This document shows positions 1-6,057 of a stretch of 8,170 nucleotides of DNA, in pieces. Each line of letters opens with the position of its first letter. The stretch's first letter is position 1. A program made the translations under genes and the position numbers. The DNA comes from an uncultured Eubacteriaceae bacterium. GTDB lineage: Bacteria; Bacillota; Clostridia; Eubacteriales; UBA1433. The DNA lies in contig CALFLU010000088.1 in assembly GCA_937880125.1 (NCBI GenBank), positions 1-8,170 of the forward strand. The letters run 5' to 3'. The notes beneath the pieces were generated by a model. It saw only the letters and a program-made list of their open reading frames with translations. It did not search any database and was not told the origin of the DNA.

Positions 1-756
1 GGATGTGGTTTGATAGGTGTTTTCGCAGATCTGATAAAATCCCTGCTTGATGGATGCAATGCCGCTGTGAATGTCCTGCTTCAATTTTTGCTCTCGGTCC
101 AACCCCAACTTGCTCGCCTCCAAATTCACATAGGTGTTAAGCAGCGAAGTAAGTGTCGGCAAATAATAGGTTTCTATTTTTTTCACCTGTTGCGGATCAA
201 TTTTTCTCATTTCTTTATTTTGATAAATTTCCTGGGTAATTTTTTCAATTTCCAAGATATCTTTTTTCAATTCCTCATCTTTGATTTGATCAACAAGCAC
301 GCTGAACGGAAATTCTTTTTTTGTAACTTCCTGTTTTGCCTCCGTTTTTTCTGCCTTCTGTTTCGGTTTTTCGCCTTGTGCGTTTTGTTTGTTGCGAGAC
401 AAAACAAGAAGCAACACAACGGTTGCAACAATATAGACAATCAATGTCGCAATGCGTCCCACAAAGCCCGTGCTGAAAAACATCAACGCCGCCGACCATG
501 TCAACACCAAGATATATATCCATCTGGGGAGCGGTTTTTTTCCGCGCAGACGTCGTTCCAAAAACAGTAATGCAAGAGCCAATCCAAAAAACAACAAACT
601 CATAATCGCCATGGAACCCATTGCCTCACCAAAGGACAAGTGAATATCTTCTCTTTTGATTTGACCAAAAACTCCCATAAGATTATAAGCAATTCCCAAG
701 AAAAATGAGAAGTATGCTAAGATTTTTAAAAAAGCCGGTTCACCTTTTCGAAACAT
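1..756 (-). CDS. XpaC-like membrane protein (Halogen_Hydrol family), C-terminus cut by window edge
   Basis: An open frame of 252 codons runs from ATG at 756 off the left edge with no stop. Hydrophobic stretches at about residues 9-29, 44-66, 79-97 and 101-119 suggest four membrane helices. A Lys/Glu/Gln-rich linker (about 122-148) leads to a helical soluble domain containing YYLPTLTSLLNTYV (197-210), which resembles the conserved core of Bacillus XpaC, named for 5-bromo-4-chloroindolyl phosphate hydrolysis. The molecular role of that family is unclear, and its genes often sit beside telA-like toxic-anion resistance genes; any such partner would lie outside this window. I chose the 756 start because a stop at 787-789 bounds the frame, AAGGAG lies 12 bases upstream (rather long spacing), and a promoter lies at 791-819. 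An internal ATG at 678 would remove the first helix. Family call is likely, function unknown; probably only a short C-terminal piece is missing. Confidence 0.8.
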   Translation of the reverse strand, partial: MFRKGEPAFLKILAYFSFFLGIAYNLMGVFGQIKREDIHLSFGEAMGSMAIMSLLFFGLALALLFLERRLRGKKPLPRWIYILVLTWSAALMFFSTGFVGRIATLIVYIVATVVLLLVLSRNKQNAQGEKPKQKAEKTEAKQEVTKKEFPFSVLVDQIKDEELKKDILEIEKITQEIYQNKEMRKIDPQQVKKIETYYLPTLTSLLNTYVNLEASKLGLDREQKLKQDIHSGIASIKQGFYQICENTYQTTS

Positions 757-790
757 TCTATGCTGTTTCTCCTTATTATTTGATACTTAT

Positions 791-819
791 ATTGTACCTT
801 GTCATGCCACTTTCGGCAA
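791..819 (-). promoter_or_regulatory. Sigma-A-type promoter for the XpaC-like gene
   Basis: Reading the minus strand, TTGCCG (814-819) and TACAAT (791-796) are separated by exactly 17 bases. The -10 box matches the consensus at five of six positions and the -35 box at four. Transcription would start near 784, giving a leader of about 30 bases that contains the AAGGAG ribosome binding site before the ATG at 756. Position and spacing both support the chosen start of the downstream gene. Confidence 0.65.
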
Positions 820-981
820 CCGTTTTCTGCTTGTTTCTCAGCTTATACCTGTTGAATCAGAAAAAATCTTCCTCGGGCGCCGACAGCAGAATACGTTCAA
901 TGTCTCCGCCTATTTTGTATATGGTCTTCTTCTGTTGTACTCATTTTACCCCCGTCTCATGCATTTTGATGGTTTTTTAAT

Positions 982-1012
982 AAAAAAAGAAGGTGATTTT
1001 ATTTCTCCTTCT
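982..1012 (-). terminator. Possible weak intrinsic terminator (minus strand)
   Basis: On the minus strand a six-pair stem AGAAGG/CCTTCT (988-993 with 1007-1012) around a 13-base loop is followed directly by a run of seven T (982-988, overlapping the stem end). The stem is short and the loop long, so it is a weak candidate. If real, it would end a transcript covering the tiny ORFs at 1177-1388 before the promoter at 791-819. Confidence 0.3.
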
Positions 1013-1176
1013 GAGTATGATTGCCTCTATAAATTGACTTTGTTCGTAAGCAAAAACATCGCATGGCAGGCAGCAGCAGTTTTTTCACTGCATTATTTAA
1101 ACTATTCTTGAAGTGTTTTGTTTTTATATGCTTCGTCTTTCAAAAGCGACCCGTTTCAATAGTACCTGCTCACAAG

Positions 1177-1314
1177 CTATCTGCTATCCCGCGGCAACAA
1201 CAAATAAAGAATCACAAGAATATATAAAAAAACAAGTAACAAAATCACCCCTATATGCGCATAAGAAGCCAGCCATAGAGAAGTGATTAAATAAAAAATA
1301 TTAATACCGCTCAA
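1177..1314 (-). CDS. Possible 45-residue hydrophobic small membrane protein, TTG start
   Basis: I do not recognise this ORF. It would encode 45 residues beginning at TTG (1314), with GTG at 1317 as an alternative start. GGGAGGG (1321-1327) lies six bases before the TTG, a near-ideal ribosome binding site. Residues 4-40 are almost entirely hydrophobic, with a small polar break at about 18-22 (ASYAH), so one long or two short membrane helices are possible. The C-terminus is a polar, charged PRDSR tail. The TTG overlaps the TGA of the preceding 25-codon ORF as TTGA, an arrangement that could allow coupled translation. Against it: AT-rich non-coding DNA readily yields Phe/Leu/Ile-rich frames, there is no ATG, and no clear promoter is visible. 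A small membrane peptide, leader or type I toxin-like peptide are all conceivable; function cannot be inferred. Confidence 0.33.
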   Translation of the reverse strand: MSGINIFYLITSLWLASYAHIGVILLLVFLYILVILYLLLPRDSR

Positions 1315-1388
1315 CACACACCCTCCCGTTTCGTTTGTCTATATTCAACCGCTCTGTTCAATGGTGATTTGTCTTCTGTCACCCACAT
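1311..1388 (-). CDS. Possible 25-residue ORF upstream of and overlapping the small hydrophobic ORF
   Basis: From ATG at 1388 this frame encodes 25 mostly polar residues (starting MWVTEDKSPL) and stops at TGA 1311-1313, which overlaps the TTG start of the next ORF. No good ribosome binding site precedes the ATG; purine-rich AGGAAA lies too far away. It could be a leader peptide whose translation uncovers the next start, or simply chance. It is listed because of the overlap, not because its sequence is recognisable. Confidence 0.18.
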   Translation of the reverse strand: MWVTEDKSPLNRAVEYRQTKREGVC

Positions 1389-1683
1389 GACGCAACTGAT
1401 ATTTCCGATATTTCCTGTGAGTTTTTAAAGTGTCCTGCTAAATTCTTTGAGAACCAAAAGCATCACCCGTTTCATTTTGGCGCATATGCCTCAGGCCTTA
1501 AAGCTGTTTATATTCGGCTGTTTTTTTGCTGTTCGTTTATTTATATTATGAATTTTATGAAAAAACCGTTGCTTGCAATAATCATCACAGTGAATTCATA
1601 TAATTTTTGCACATATCTATGCTCTTTACGATTACAATTGAACGAATGATGAAATATATTATAACATAAAATTTAAATATTCG

Positions 1684-1719
1684 TAATGAAAAAAGCCCAT
1701 AAATACGGGCTTTTATTAC
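1684..1719 (-). terminator. Intrinsic terminator after tRNA-Ser
   Basis: The minus strand forms a strong stem AAAAGCCC/GGGCTTTT with an eight-base loop, flanked by a further GTAAT/ATTAC pairing. The 3' arm ends in a run of T. It lies four bases beyond the encoded CCA of the tRNA. The near-symmetric A/T flanks mean it could also work on the plus strand, though no plus-strand gene is seen here. Confidence 0.85.
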
Positions 1720-1723
1720 TTAG

Positions 1724-1812
1724 TGGCGGAGAAGGTGGGATTCGAACCCACGAGCCCTTGCGGACTACACGATTTCCAGTCGTGCTCGTTATGACCACTT
1801 CGATACTTCTCC
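1724..1812 (-). tRNA. tRNA-Ser (anticodon GGA)
   Basis: The minus strand folds as a type II tRNA. The acceptor stem is GGAGAAG with CTTCTCC, followed by discriminator G and an encoded CCA (1724-1726). The anticodon stem is CACGA/TCGTG around loop CTGGAAA, placing anticodon GGA at 1775-1777, which reads UCC and UCU serine codons. The T arm is GTGGG-TTCGAAT-CCCAC. The long variable arm (AGTCC-GCAA-GGGCT, five pairs) is the serine hallmark. The gene is intact and stands alone between its own promoter and terminator. I see no duplicated 3' end nearby that would mark an integrated element. Confidence 0.97.
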
Positions 1813-1840
1813 GAATAATGCGCTTTTATGCGCACCCCTT

Positions 1841-1869
1841 ATTATACTGACCGTTTTGATTCTTGTCAA
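1841..1869 (-). promoter_or_regulatory. Consensus sigma-A promoter for tRNA-Ser
   Basis: Reading the minus strand, TTGACA (1864-1869) and TATAAT (1841-1846) both match the consensus fully, with a 17-base spacer. The predicted start lies about 20 bases before the mature tRNA. The short leader contains a small hairpin, TGCGC-ATAAAA-GCGCA (about 1817-1834), just ahead of the expected RNase P cut. A promoter this strong fits a stable RNA gene. Confidence 0.9.
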
Positions 1870-1887
1870 TTGCAACTTACAAGCAAT

Positions 1888-1917
1888 AAAAAAAGCTTAT
1901 ATCCATGGATATAAGCT
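1888..1917 (-). terminator. Intrinsic terminator after the yhaM-like gene
   Basis: A perfect 24-base palindrome (1894-1917, half-site AGCTTATATCCA) begins nine bases beyond the stop of the exoribonuclease gene. On the minus strand it is followed by a seven-T run (1888-1894, sharing one base with the stem). It separates the divIC-yhaM unit from the tRNA promoter. Confidence 0.85.
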
Positions 1918-1925
1918 CAATGTCA

Positions 1926-2894
1926 TCATTTTTCCTCGCCGAATTTATAGAGCGATCTGTTTTCCAAAGCATAAATTCTTTGGGTAAATTCGCCGTCTTC
2001 CACGGCTGATAAAGCCTCTTCCATTTGAAACATCCGCGCGTCCATCACATCCAAATAATACAACACCTCGGCCTCGGCAATCATGGGCATTTTCGGACTG
2101 CCGTACTCAGAAAAATAATGGTGCGACAACAAGCAGTGTTTGAGCGCCAGTGCCGCCTCGCTTTTGTCAAGCTGCAGCTCTCTGGCTTTGTTATCTACCA
2201 TGCAAATCCCCTGCACAATATGCCCCAAAAGCTTGCCGTCTTTGGAATACTCCAGAGGAATGCCATACTCATCCAGGCCAATTTCATCGAGTTTGCCGAT
2301 GTCGTGTAAAATGACAGCCGCATACAACAAATCTTTTTTCAAATAAGGATAGATTTCGATAACCGCCCTGGCATGTCTGAGCATGGTGTGTGTGTGATAG
2401 AGCAGTCCTCCGCGATAGGCGTGATGCATTTGTTTTGCTCCCGGAAAAATCAGCAGGCGTTCTTTGTTGTCGGCAAGAATGCCGCATACAATCTCGCGCA
2501 AATGTGCGTTTTCAATTTTCGTTGCCGCGGCATGGATTTGATCATACATTTCACCGCCGTCCATCGGCGCCGTCGCATACAGCGCAGCAATCACCTCATC
2601 CGTAGGCGTCTCTACCCATTGCATATTTTCAATAATGACTTGCATTTTCCCGTTGTATTCGTCCGCCCTGCCGCTAATGTTTGCAACCACACCGGGTCGA
2701 AAGATGTTCAGATCCACTTGGTCGGCACTCCACATTTTGCCGTTCATCACAGCGGATTTGTCTTTGATAACCATGTCCAAATAGATTTTGCCGTTGCTGG
2801 CAGTTTTTTTTGTAATTTTTTCAATAAATGTAATGCTGTTAAACTTTTGTCCGTTTTTTAAATCAATTAGCATGTTCTCACCCGTTATCCTCAT
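1926..2894 (-). CDS. yhaM: YhaM-type 3'-5' exoribonuclease (OB fold plus HD domain)
   Basis: The protein fits the YhaM family of cytoplasmic Mn-dependent 3'-5' exonucleases acting on short or structured RNA ends and single-stranded DNA. With the first ATG it has 322 residues. Residues about 16-95 look like the nucleic-acid-binding OB fold. The HD phosphohydrolase domain follows, with HHAYRGGLLYHTHTM (157-171), the HD doublet ILHDIGK (H197, D198), GHI (H225), SHH (257-259) and a C-terminal LDVMDAR (281-287) carrying further acidic residues. The first ATG (2894) overlaps the upstream stop as ATGA, but its GGAG sits only two bases away. An internal ATG at codon 8 (2873), preceded by GGGTGAG, would give 315 residues, close to the 314 of Bacillus YhaM, and may be the true start. 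Cotranscribed with the DivIC-like gene; family call is firm. Confidence 0.93.
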   Translation of the reverse strand: MRITGENMLIDLKNGQKFNSITFIEKITKKTASNGKIYLDMVIKDKSAVMNGKMWSADQVDLNIFRPGVVANISGRADEYNGKMQVIIENMQWVETPTDEVIAALYATAPMDGGEMYDQIHAAATKIENAHLREIVCGILADNKERLLIFPGAKQMHHAYRGGLLYHTHTMLRHARAVIEIYPYLKKDLLYAAVILHDIGKLDEIGLDEYGIPLEYSKDGKLLGHIVQGICMVDNKARELQLDKSEAALALKHCLLSHHYFSEYGSPKMPMIAEAEVLYYLDVMDARMFQMEEALSAVEDGEFTQRIYALENRSLYKFGEEK

Positions 2895-3196
2895 TGCTCC
2901 GGCTCGGCAGGCTGTTTCAAAATCAGGATTTTTTCGTCTGCCCTTATCAATCCCAAATACTTTTTAGCAAGCTCTTCAATATATTTGTCAGACTGTGCAT
3001 TTGCCACGTTGCTTTGCAAATTTTCATAGTAAATTTTTTTCTCCGACAACTCGGCCGTCAGGCGATCGCGCTGGGCAACCAACTTGTGATAGCTGATTTC
3101 CAAAGAAATAAATTGATAGACAATATAAAGAATTCCGATAATCAGCACAATCATCAGCGGTCTGTTGTAGGTGCGGCTTCTCTTTTTCTTATCCAT
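2891..3196 (-). CDS. DivIC/FtsB-family septum formation protein
   Basis: This 101-residue protein has the layout of the FtsB/DivIC family: a basic N-terminus (KKKRSR), one transmembrane helix at about 14-30, a coiled coil at about 32-67 and the short conserved segment YIEELAKKYLGLIRADEKIL (72-91), followed by an acidic tail. Such proteins are bitopic and form a complex with FtsL and FtsQ/DivIB at the division septum, linking wall synthesis to the Z-ring. AGGA lies about eight bases before the ATG, supporting this start. Its TGA overlaps the first ATG of the yhaM-like gene. The family includes FtsB, DivIC and some uncharacterised relatives that length and motif alone cannot separate; a Bacillota context favours DivIC-like. 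Confidence 0.88.
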   Translation of the reverse strand: MDKKKRSRTYNRPLMIVLIIGILYIVYQFISLEISYHKLVAQRDRLTAELSEKKIYYENLQSNVANAQSDKYIEELAKKYLGLIRADEKILILKQPAEPEQ

Positions 3197-3402
3197 TGTT
3201 CTATCCTGCGACTTGTTATTATTTTCTGCTGTTTTTATTATATATGAATCCGCCTAAAAATGGAATCCTCAAATGCAACCGCCGAATTGCAGACCCTTTG
3301 TCGATTGCTATCCTATTGACGTTTTTGCGTGGGAGCATTATGTTTAAGTTTTTTGAAATCGCCTCAACGCTCACTACAAACACCCCTCATTTACGCATAA
3401 AC
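3197..3402 (-). promoter_or_regulatory. Intergenic region expected to hold the divIC-yhaM promoter
   Basis: This stretch lies between the rpe terminator and the DivIC-like gene, so a minus-strand promoter is expected. The best -10 candidate is TATAAT (plus positions 3237-3242), about 40 bases before the start codon, but the hexamer 17 bases further upstream (TTCCAT, 3260-3265) is a poor -35 match. No regulator site or riboswitch is recognisable, and there is no convincing small ORF. Confidence 0.35.
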
Positions 3403-3424
3403 AAAAAAGAACGCGGTTGCGTTC
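3403..3424 (-). terminator. Intrinsic terminator closing the ABC-tatD-3D-rpe operon
   Basis: On the minus strand GAACGC/GCGTTC (3409-3414 with 3419-3424) forms a six-pair GC-containing stem with a four-base loop, followed by six T (3403-3408). It begins about 20 bases beyond the rpe stop and is the only terminator I see from the right edge down to this point. Confidence 0.85.
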
Positions 3425-3444
3425 CTCGTTTACTTTTATCATCC

Positions 3445-4086
3445 TTATAGCGCGGCTGATCGCAATGTTTGAATATTTTTCGCTTTATCACCCTTAAAAA
3501 TGTAGGAGCCCGCCACCAACACGTCCGCTCCCGCCTGCACGGCCAGCTTTGCCGTTTTGTCGTTAATACCCCCGTCCACTTGCAGATGAATATTGCGACT
3601 GCCAATCATTTCGCGAACCCTTTGAATGCGCTCAACGGAGCCATCCATAAAGCTTTGTCCGCCAAAACCCGGCTGCACGCTCATCATTAATATCATGTCA
3701 GTTTTATCCAAATATTGCTGCAATACTTCTGTTTTGGTATCCGGTTTAATCGTAATGCCTGCCTTGATGCCAAGGGCACGAATCATTTCGAGACATTGAT
3801 GAATGTCGTCTTTTGATTCGTGGTGCACCACAATGATATGCGGATTGCTTTGCGCAAATTTTTCAATATAGGCACTTGGCTTTTCAATCATTAAATGCAC
3901 GTCCAAGGGCAATGAGGTATATTTCCCTATATTTTTTACTTGATCCGGCCCAAAGGTAATATTAGGCACAAAATGCCCGTCCATAATATCCAAGTGCAGC
4001 CAGTCGGCTCCCGCCAAGCTCAGCTCGCTTAATTCTTCCTTGAGAATACCAAAGTCCGCACTCAAAAGCGAAGGTGAAATGATCAT
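3445..4086 (-). CDS. rpe: Ribulose-phosphate 3-epimerase
   Basis: Rpe interconverts D-ribulose 5-phosphate and D-xylulose 5-phosphate in the cytoplasmic pentose phosphate pathway. The 213-residue protein is a complete TIM-barrel of normal family length. The N-terminal ISPSLLSADF (3-12), the metal and catalytic motif HLDIMDGHFVPNITFG (31-46, with H31 and D33), VHLM (H64), the loop QPGFGGQSF (138-146) and VDGGI (D171) are all present. The phosphate-binding GGI and AGS (192-194) sites are intact. GGAG lies six bases before the ATG, inside the last codons of the upstream 3D-domain gene, whose stop is only three bases away, so the two are clearly cotranscribed. It is the last gene of the operon. 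Nothing is odd except its neighbourhood. Confidence 0.97.
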   Translation of the reverse strand: MIISPSLLSADFGILKEELSELSLAGADWLHLDIMDGHFVPNITFGPDQVKNIGKYTSLPLDVHLMIEKPSAYIEKFAQSNPHIIVVHHESKDDIHQCLEMIRALGIKAGITIKPDTKTEVLQQYLDKTDMILMMSVQPGFGGQSFMDGSVERIQRVREMIGSRNIHLQVDGGINDKTAKLAVQAGADVLVAGSYIFKGDKAKNIQTLRSAAL

Positions 4087-4089
4087 GTT

Positions 4090-5259
4090 TTACTCCAAAA
4101 TATGTACTTCCAAAGACCTTCTGCCAAAATTCAAGGCCTGCTGATGGGTGTTAAAATAAACGTCCAGCCGATTGCTTGTAATGGCACCGCCTCTGTCTTG
4201 CACCACAAAAATTCCGCCGTTGGGCGCATTTTTAAAATAAGGAATATAAATTCTCGTTCCGAAAGGGATGCTTCTCGGAGCTGCGATCGTAACATATTGC
4301 GTTGCCTTTGCACCTGTTGCGGTGTAGCCGTTGCTGTAAGCGCCGCAACATATGGGGCACGCACAATATGCCGTTACATTGGCCGTATAGGTGCGGCTCG
4401 TGCTGCCGCCTCCCGACGCATAGGTAACATTGGGCGGTGGCGGTGCAACAGCCGGTCTTTCTTTGGTTCCCACCTCCACGACTTCCGTTATCGGCGCGGC
4501 AATCATTTCCGTTATCAATCGTTCGGTTTTCGTTACTTGACCGTTTACATAGGTTGTTGTCACCGTGGCAACCGCACTGCCGTCTTTGCCCTCTGTGACA
4601 ACTTTTTTATAGTCCTTATATTGCTGACTGTTTTCTTTTGTTTGCGTTTCATGGGCGAGCACAATGATTTGTGTTTCTTCGGTTTTTTCTTCCGTCGTCA
4701 CCGAAAATTGCGTGCCGTCGTTGTTTACGCTGAGGCTGTCGCCGTCCCCCAAATACAGTCCCGCCTGCTTAAGTGCCCCGCCGCCCGCCAAAGAAGTGGA
4801 CAGCTGATAGACTTCTCCCTGATAGCTGATGGCAATATCTTTCGCCTTAAAAATATCGATTCTGCTAATGTCTTCGATGGTATGATTCAATGCGGGATAC
4901 ACCCCGTCATTATAAGAAATCTCCGTCCCTGATTGCCTCAACACGTCTGCAACCGTGGCTTGTGAGGCCACCTGACACGTCGATACATTTTTTCCGTCTA
5001 TATATACATCTACATCATGTCTGCCCATTGATGCAAAGACAATCAACAGGCACAAAAAAGAAACCGCACCCAGTGATGCAATTATCCTCGTTGCACGCTG
5101 TCCTTTGCTCTCCCTATCAAAACGATACCCTTCTTGTCTGTTGTTAAAAAAAATGTACATGTGATATTTCATTGACCACAGTTTTTCTTCTGTCCAATGC
5201 ATAGCCCTATCATATGTACGTTTCAATTTCTTTTTCATTTGGAGAATATTTTCTTTCAT
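4090..5259 (-). CDS. Membrane-anchored G5/3D-domain cell-wall protein (YabE-like)
   Basis: The 389-residue protein has a basic N-terminal cytoplasmic segment, one transmembrane helix or uncleaved signal anchor (about 59-79), one or two DUF348-type ubiquitin-like domains (about 83-180), a G5-type domain (about 190-265), a Pro-rich linker (APPPP) and a C-terminal 3D domain (about 291-388). The 3D domain has the Cys cluster YCACPICCG (298-306), IPFGTRIYIP (331-340), VVQDRGGAI (D355) and NRLDVYF (D366). This is the YabE/RpfB-like layout; 3D domains resemble the MltA/lytic transglycosylase double-psi barrel, so an extracellular peptidoglycan-cleaving role is likely. The usual first Asp of the 3D triad (AVDP) is missing: the sequence reads IAAPRSIP (325-332). 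No ribosome binding site is obvious before the first ATG or the ATG at codon 8. TatD-then-YabE order matches Bacillus yabD-yabE. Confidence 0.9.
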   Translation of the reverse strand: MKENILQMKKKLKRTYDRAMHWTEEKLWSMKYHMYIFFNNRQEGYRFDRESKGQRATRIIASLGAVSFLCLLIVFASMGRHDVDVYIDGKNVSTCQVASQATVADVLRQSGTEISYNDGVYPALNHTIEDISRIDIFKAKDIAISYQGEVYQLSTSLAGGGALKQAGLYLGDGDSLSVNNDGTQFSVTTEEKTEETQIIVLAHETQTKENSQQYKDYKKVVTEGKDGSAVATVTTTYVNGQVTKTERLITEMIAAPITEVVEVGTKERPAVAPPPPNVTYASGGGSTSRTYTANVTAYCACPICCGAYSNGYTATGAKATQYVTIAAPRSIPFGTRIYIPYFKNAPNGGIFVVQDRGGAITSNRLDVYFNTHQQALNFGRRSLEVHILE

Positions 5260-5281
5260 AATAAAATATTTTACCGATTTT

Positions 5282-6055
5282 TCATGCTTTTGTCAAACCA
5301 AATACCATGCGTGCATTGTCTGAAGTTGTCTTTGCCACTTCTTCAAGTGAAATGCTTTTAAGTTCGGCAATTTTTTGCGCCACATAACGCACGTTTTTCG
5401 GCTCGTTGCGCCTACCCCGCAGCGGAACCGGCGTCAGGTAGGGACAATCTGTTTCAATGAGCAATTTATCCAACGGCAAAGCACGCACCACTTCTCTGAA
5501 ACGACCGGCGTTGTCATAGGTCACAGGTCCGGATATCGAAAGATACAGCCCCATATCCAAAAATATTTTTGCGCTTTCTACACTGCCCGAAAAACTGTGA
5601 ATCACTCCTAAGTGCGCAAAGGGAGCAAATGCACTCAGCAGTTCTATCGTATCTTTTGTGGCCTCTCTCATGTGCACCACAATGGGTTTTTCTGCTTGCT
5701 TGGCCATGTGCAACTGCGTAAGAAAGACCTCGCGTTGCACATGCTGCGGCGAATGATTGTAATGATAGTCCAACCCCATCTCGCCCACCGCCACGCATTT
5801 GGGATGCCCCAGCAGCTGTTCGATTTCGGCAAACATTTCTTTATGGGCTGTTTTGGCATCATGGGGATGAATTCCCGCCGTAAAATAAATTTTTTCATTT
5901 TCTTCGGCCAGTCGCTTTGAAAAAAGCGAGCTTTCCAAATCGGCTCCCGCATTGATGACAAAATCAATTTCGTTTTCATCCAGCGCATCAATTATCTCTT
6001 GTCTGTCCTGTTCAAAACGCTCATCGTCCAGGTGCGCATGTGCATCAATAAACAT
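5282..6055 (-). CDS. TatD-family metal-dependent hydrolase (putative DNase)
   Basis: The 257-residue protein is a full-length TatD-type TIM-barrel metallohydrolase. Metal ligands are all visible: H6 and H8 in DAHAHL, E92 in GEMGLDY, H128 in VVHMR, H153 in IHSFSG and D203 in ETDCPYL. GIHPHD (61-66) and the family RGRRNEP motif (213-219) are also present. Characterised members have 3'-5' DNA exonuclease activity linked to DNA repair or fragmentation, while others are D-aminoacyl-tRNA or broader phosphoesterases, so the substrate is inferred. The closest Bacillus equivalent by context is YabD, which also precedes a YabE-type gene. GAGGA about seven bases before the ATG is a good ribosome binding site and overlaps the end of the ATPase gene, whose stop is two bases away. 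It is translated within the ABC transporter operon. Confidence 0.95.
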   Translation of the reverse strand: MFIDAHAHLDDERFEQDRQEIIDALDENEIDFVINAGADLESSLFSKRLAEENEKIYFTAGIHPHDAKTAHKEMFAEIEQLLGHPKCVAVGEMGLDYHYNHSPQHVQREVFLTQLHMAKQAEKPIVVHMREATKDTIELLSAFAPFAHLGVIHSFSGSVESAKIFLDMGLYLSISGPVTYDNAGRFREVVRALPLDKLLIETDCPYLTPVPLRGRRNEPKNVRYVAQKIAELKSISLEEVAKTTSDNARMVFGLTKA

Positions 6056-6057
6056 AT

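Larger units (their letters stand above)
757..1683. other. AT-rich intergenic gap without a confident gene
   Basis: About 930 bases separate the XpaC-like gene from the tRNA terminator. Both strands are AT-rich and broken by frequent stops. I see a promoter at its left end, a weak hairpin with a T-run at 982-1012, two very short overlapping minus-strand ORFs at 1177-1388, and the 8-mer CCCGTTTC three times (1150, 1325, 1466). There is no RNA gene, transposase fragment or CRISPR-like repeat that I can recognise. It could be a decayed gene region or could hold unannotated small genes; the sequence alone does not decide. Confidence 0.6.

Noticed and set aside
10..570. Plus-strand 186-codon ORF at the left end
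   Set aside because: It is antisense to the XpaC-like frame, has low-complexity Phe/Arg-rich content and no recognisable domain; the minus-strand frame has clear family motifs, promoter and ribosome binding site.
857..944. Minus-strand open frame with plausible-looking protein (IGGDIERILLSAPEEDFF) preceded, in another frame, by an ATG with a G-rich upstream site
   Set aside because: The two pieces lie in different frames, the longer has no start codon, and each is under 30 codons. It may be a gene remnant or chance, with nothing recognisable to support a call.
1548..1649. Plus-strand 33-codon ORF (MNFMKKPLLAIIITV...) resembling a signal peptide
   Set aside because: No ribosome binding site, no body after the hydrophobic start, and AT-rich sequence produces such frames by chance.
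1638..1667. Plus-strand promoter-like pair TTGAAC and TATAAC with a 16-base spacer
   Set aside because: No plus-strand gene follows, and it runs straight into the tRNA terminator hairpin.
1724..1812. tRNA-Ser as a possible integration site for a mobile element
   Set aside because: The tRNA is complete with its own terminator, and I see no repeated copy of its 3' end, integrase or phage gene in the window.
2373..2861. Plus-strand 162-codon ORF opposite the yhaM-like gene
   Set aside because: It is an antisense shadow of a gene with intact OB and HD motifs, and its His/Cys/Phe-rich translation resembles no known protein.
3316..3344. Plus-strand promoter-like pair TTGACG and TATGTT with a 17-base spacer in the rpe/divIC gap
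   Set aside because: The -10 box is weak and no plus-strand ORF with a ribosome binding site follows; it would run antisense into rpe.
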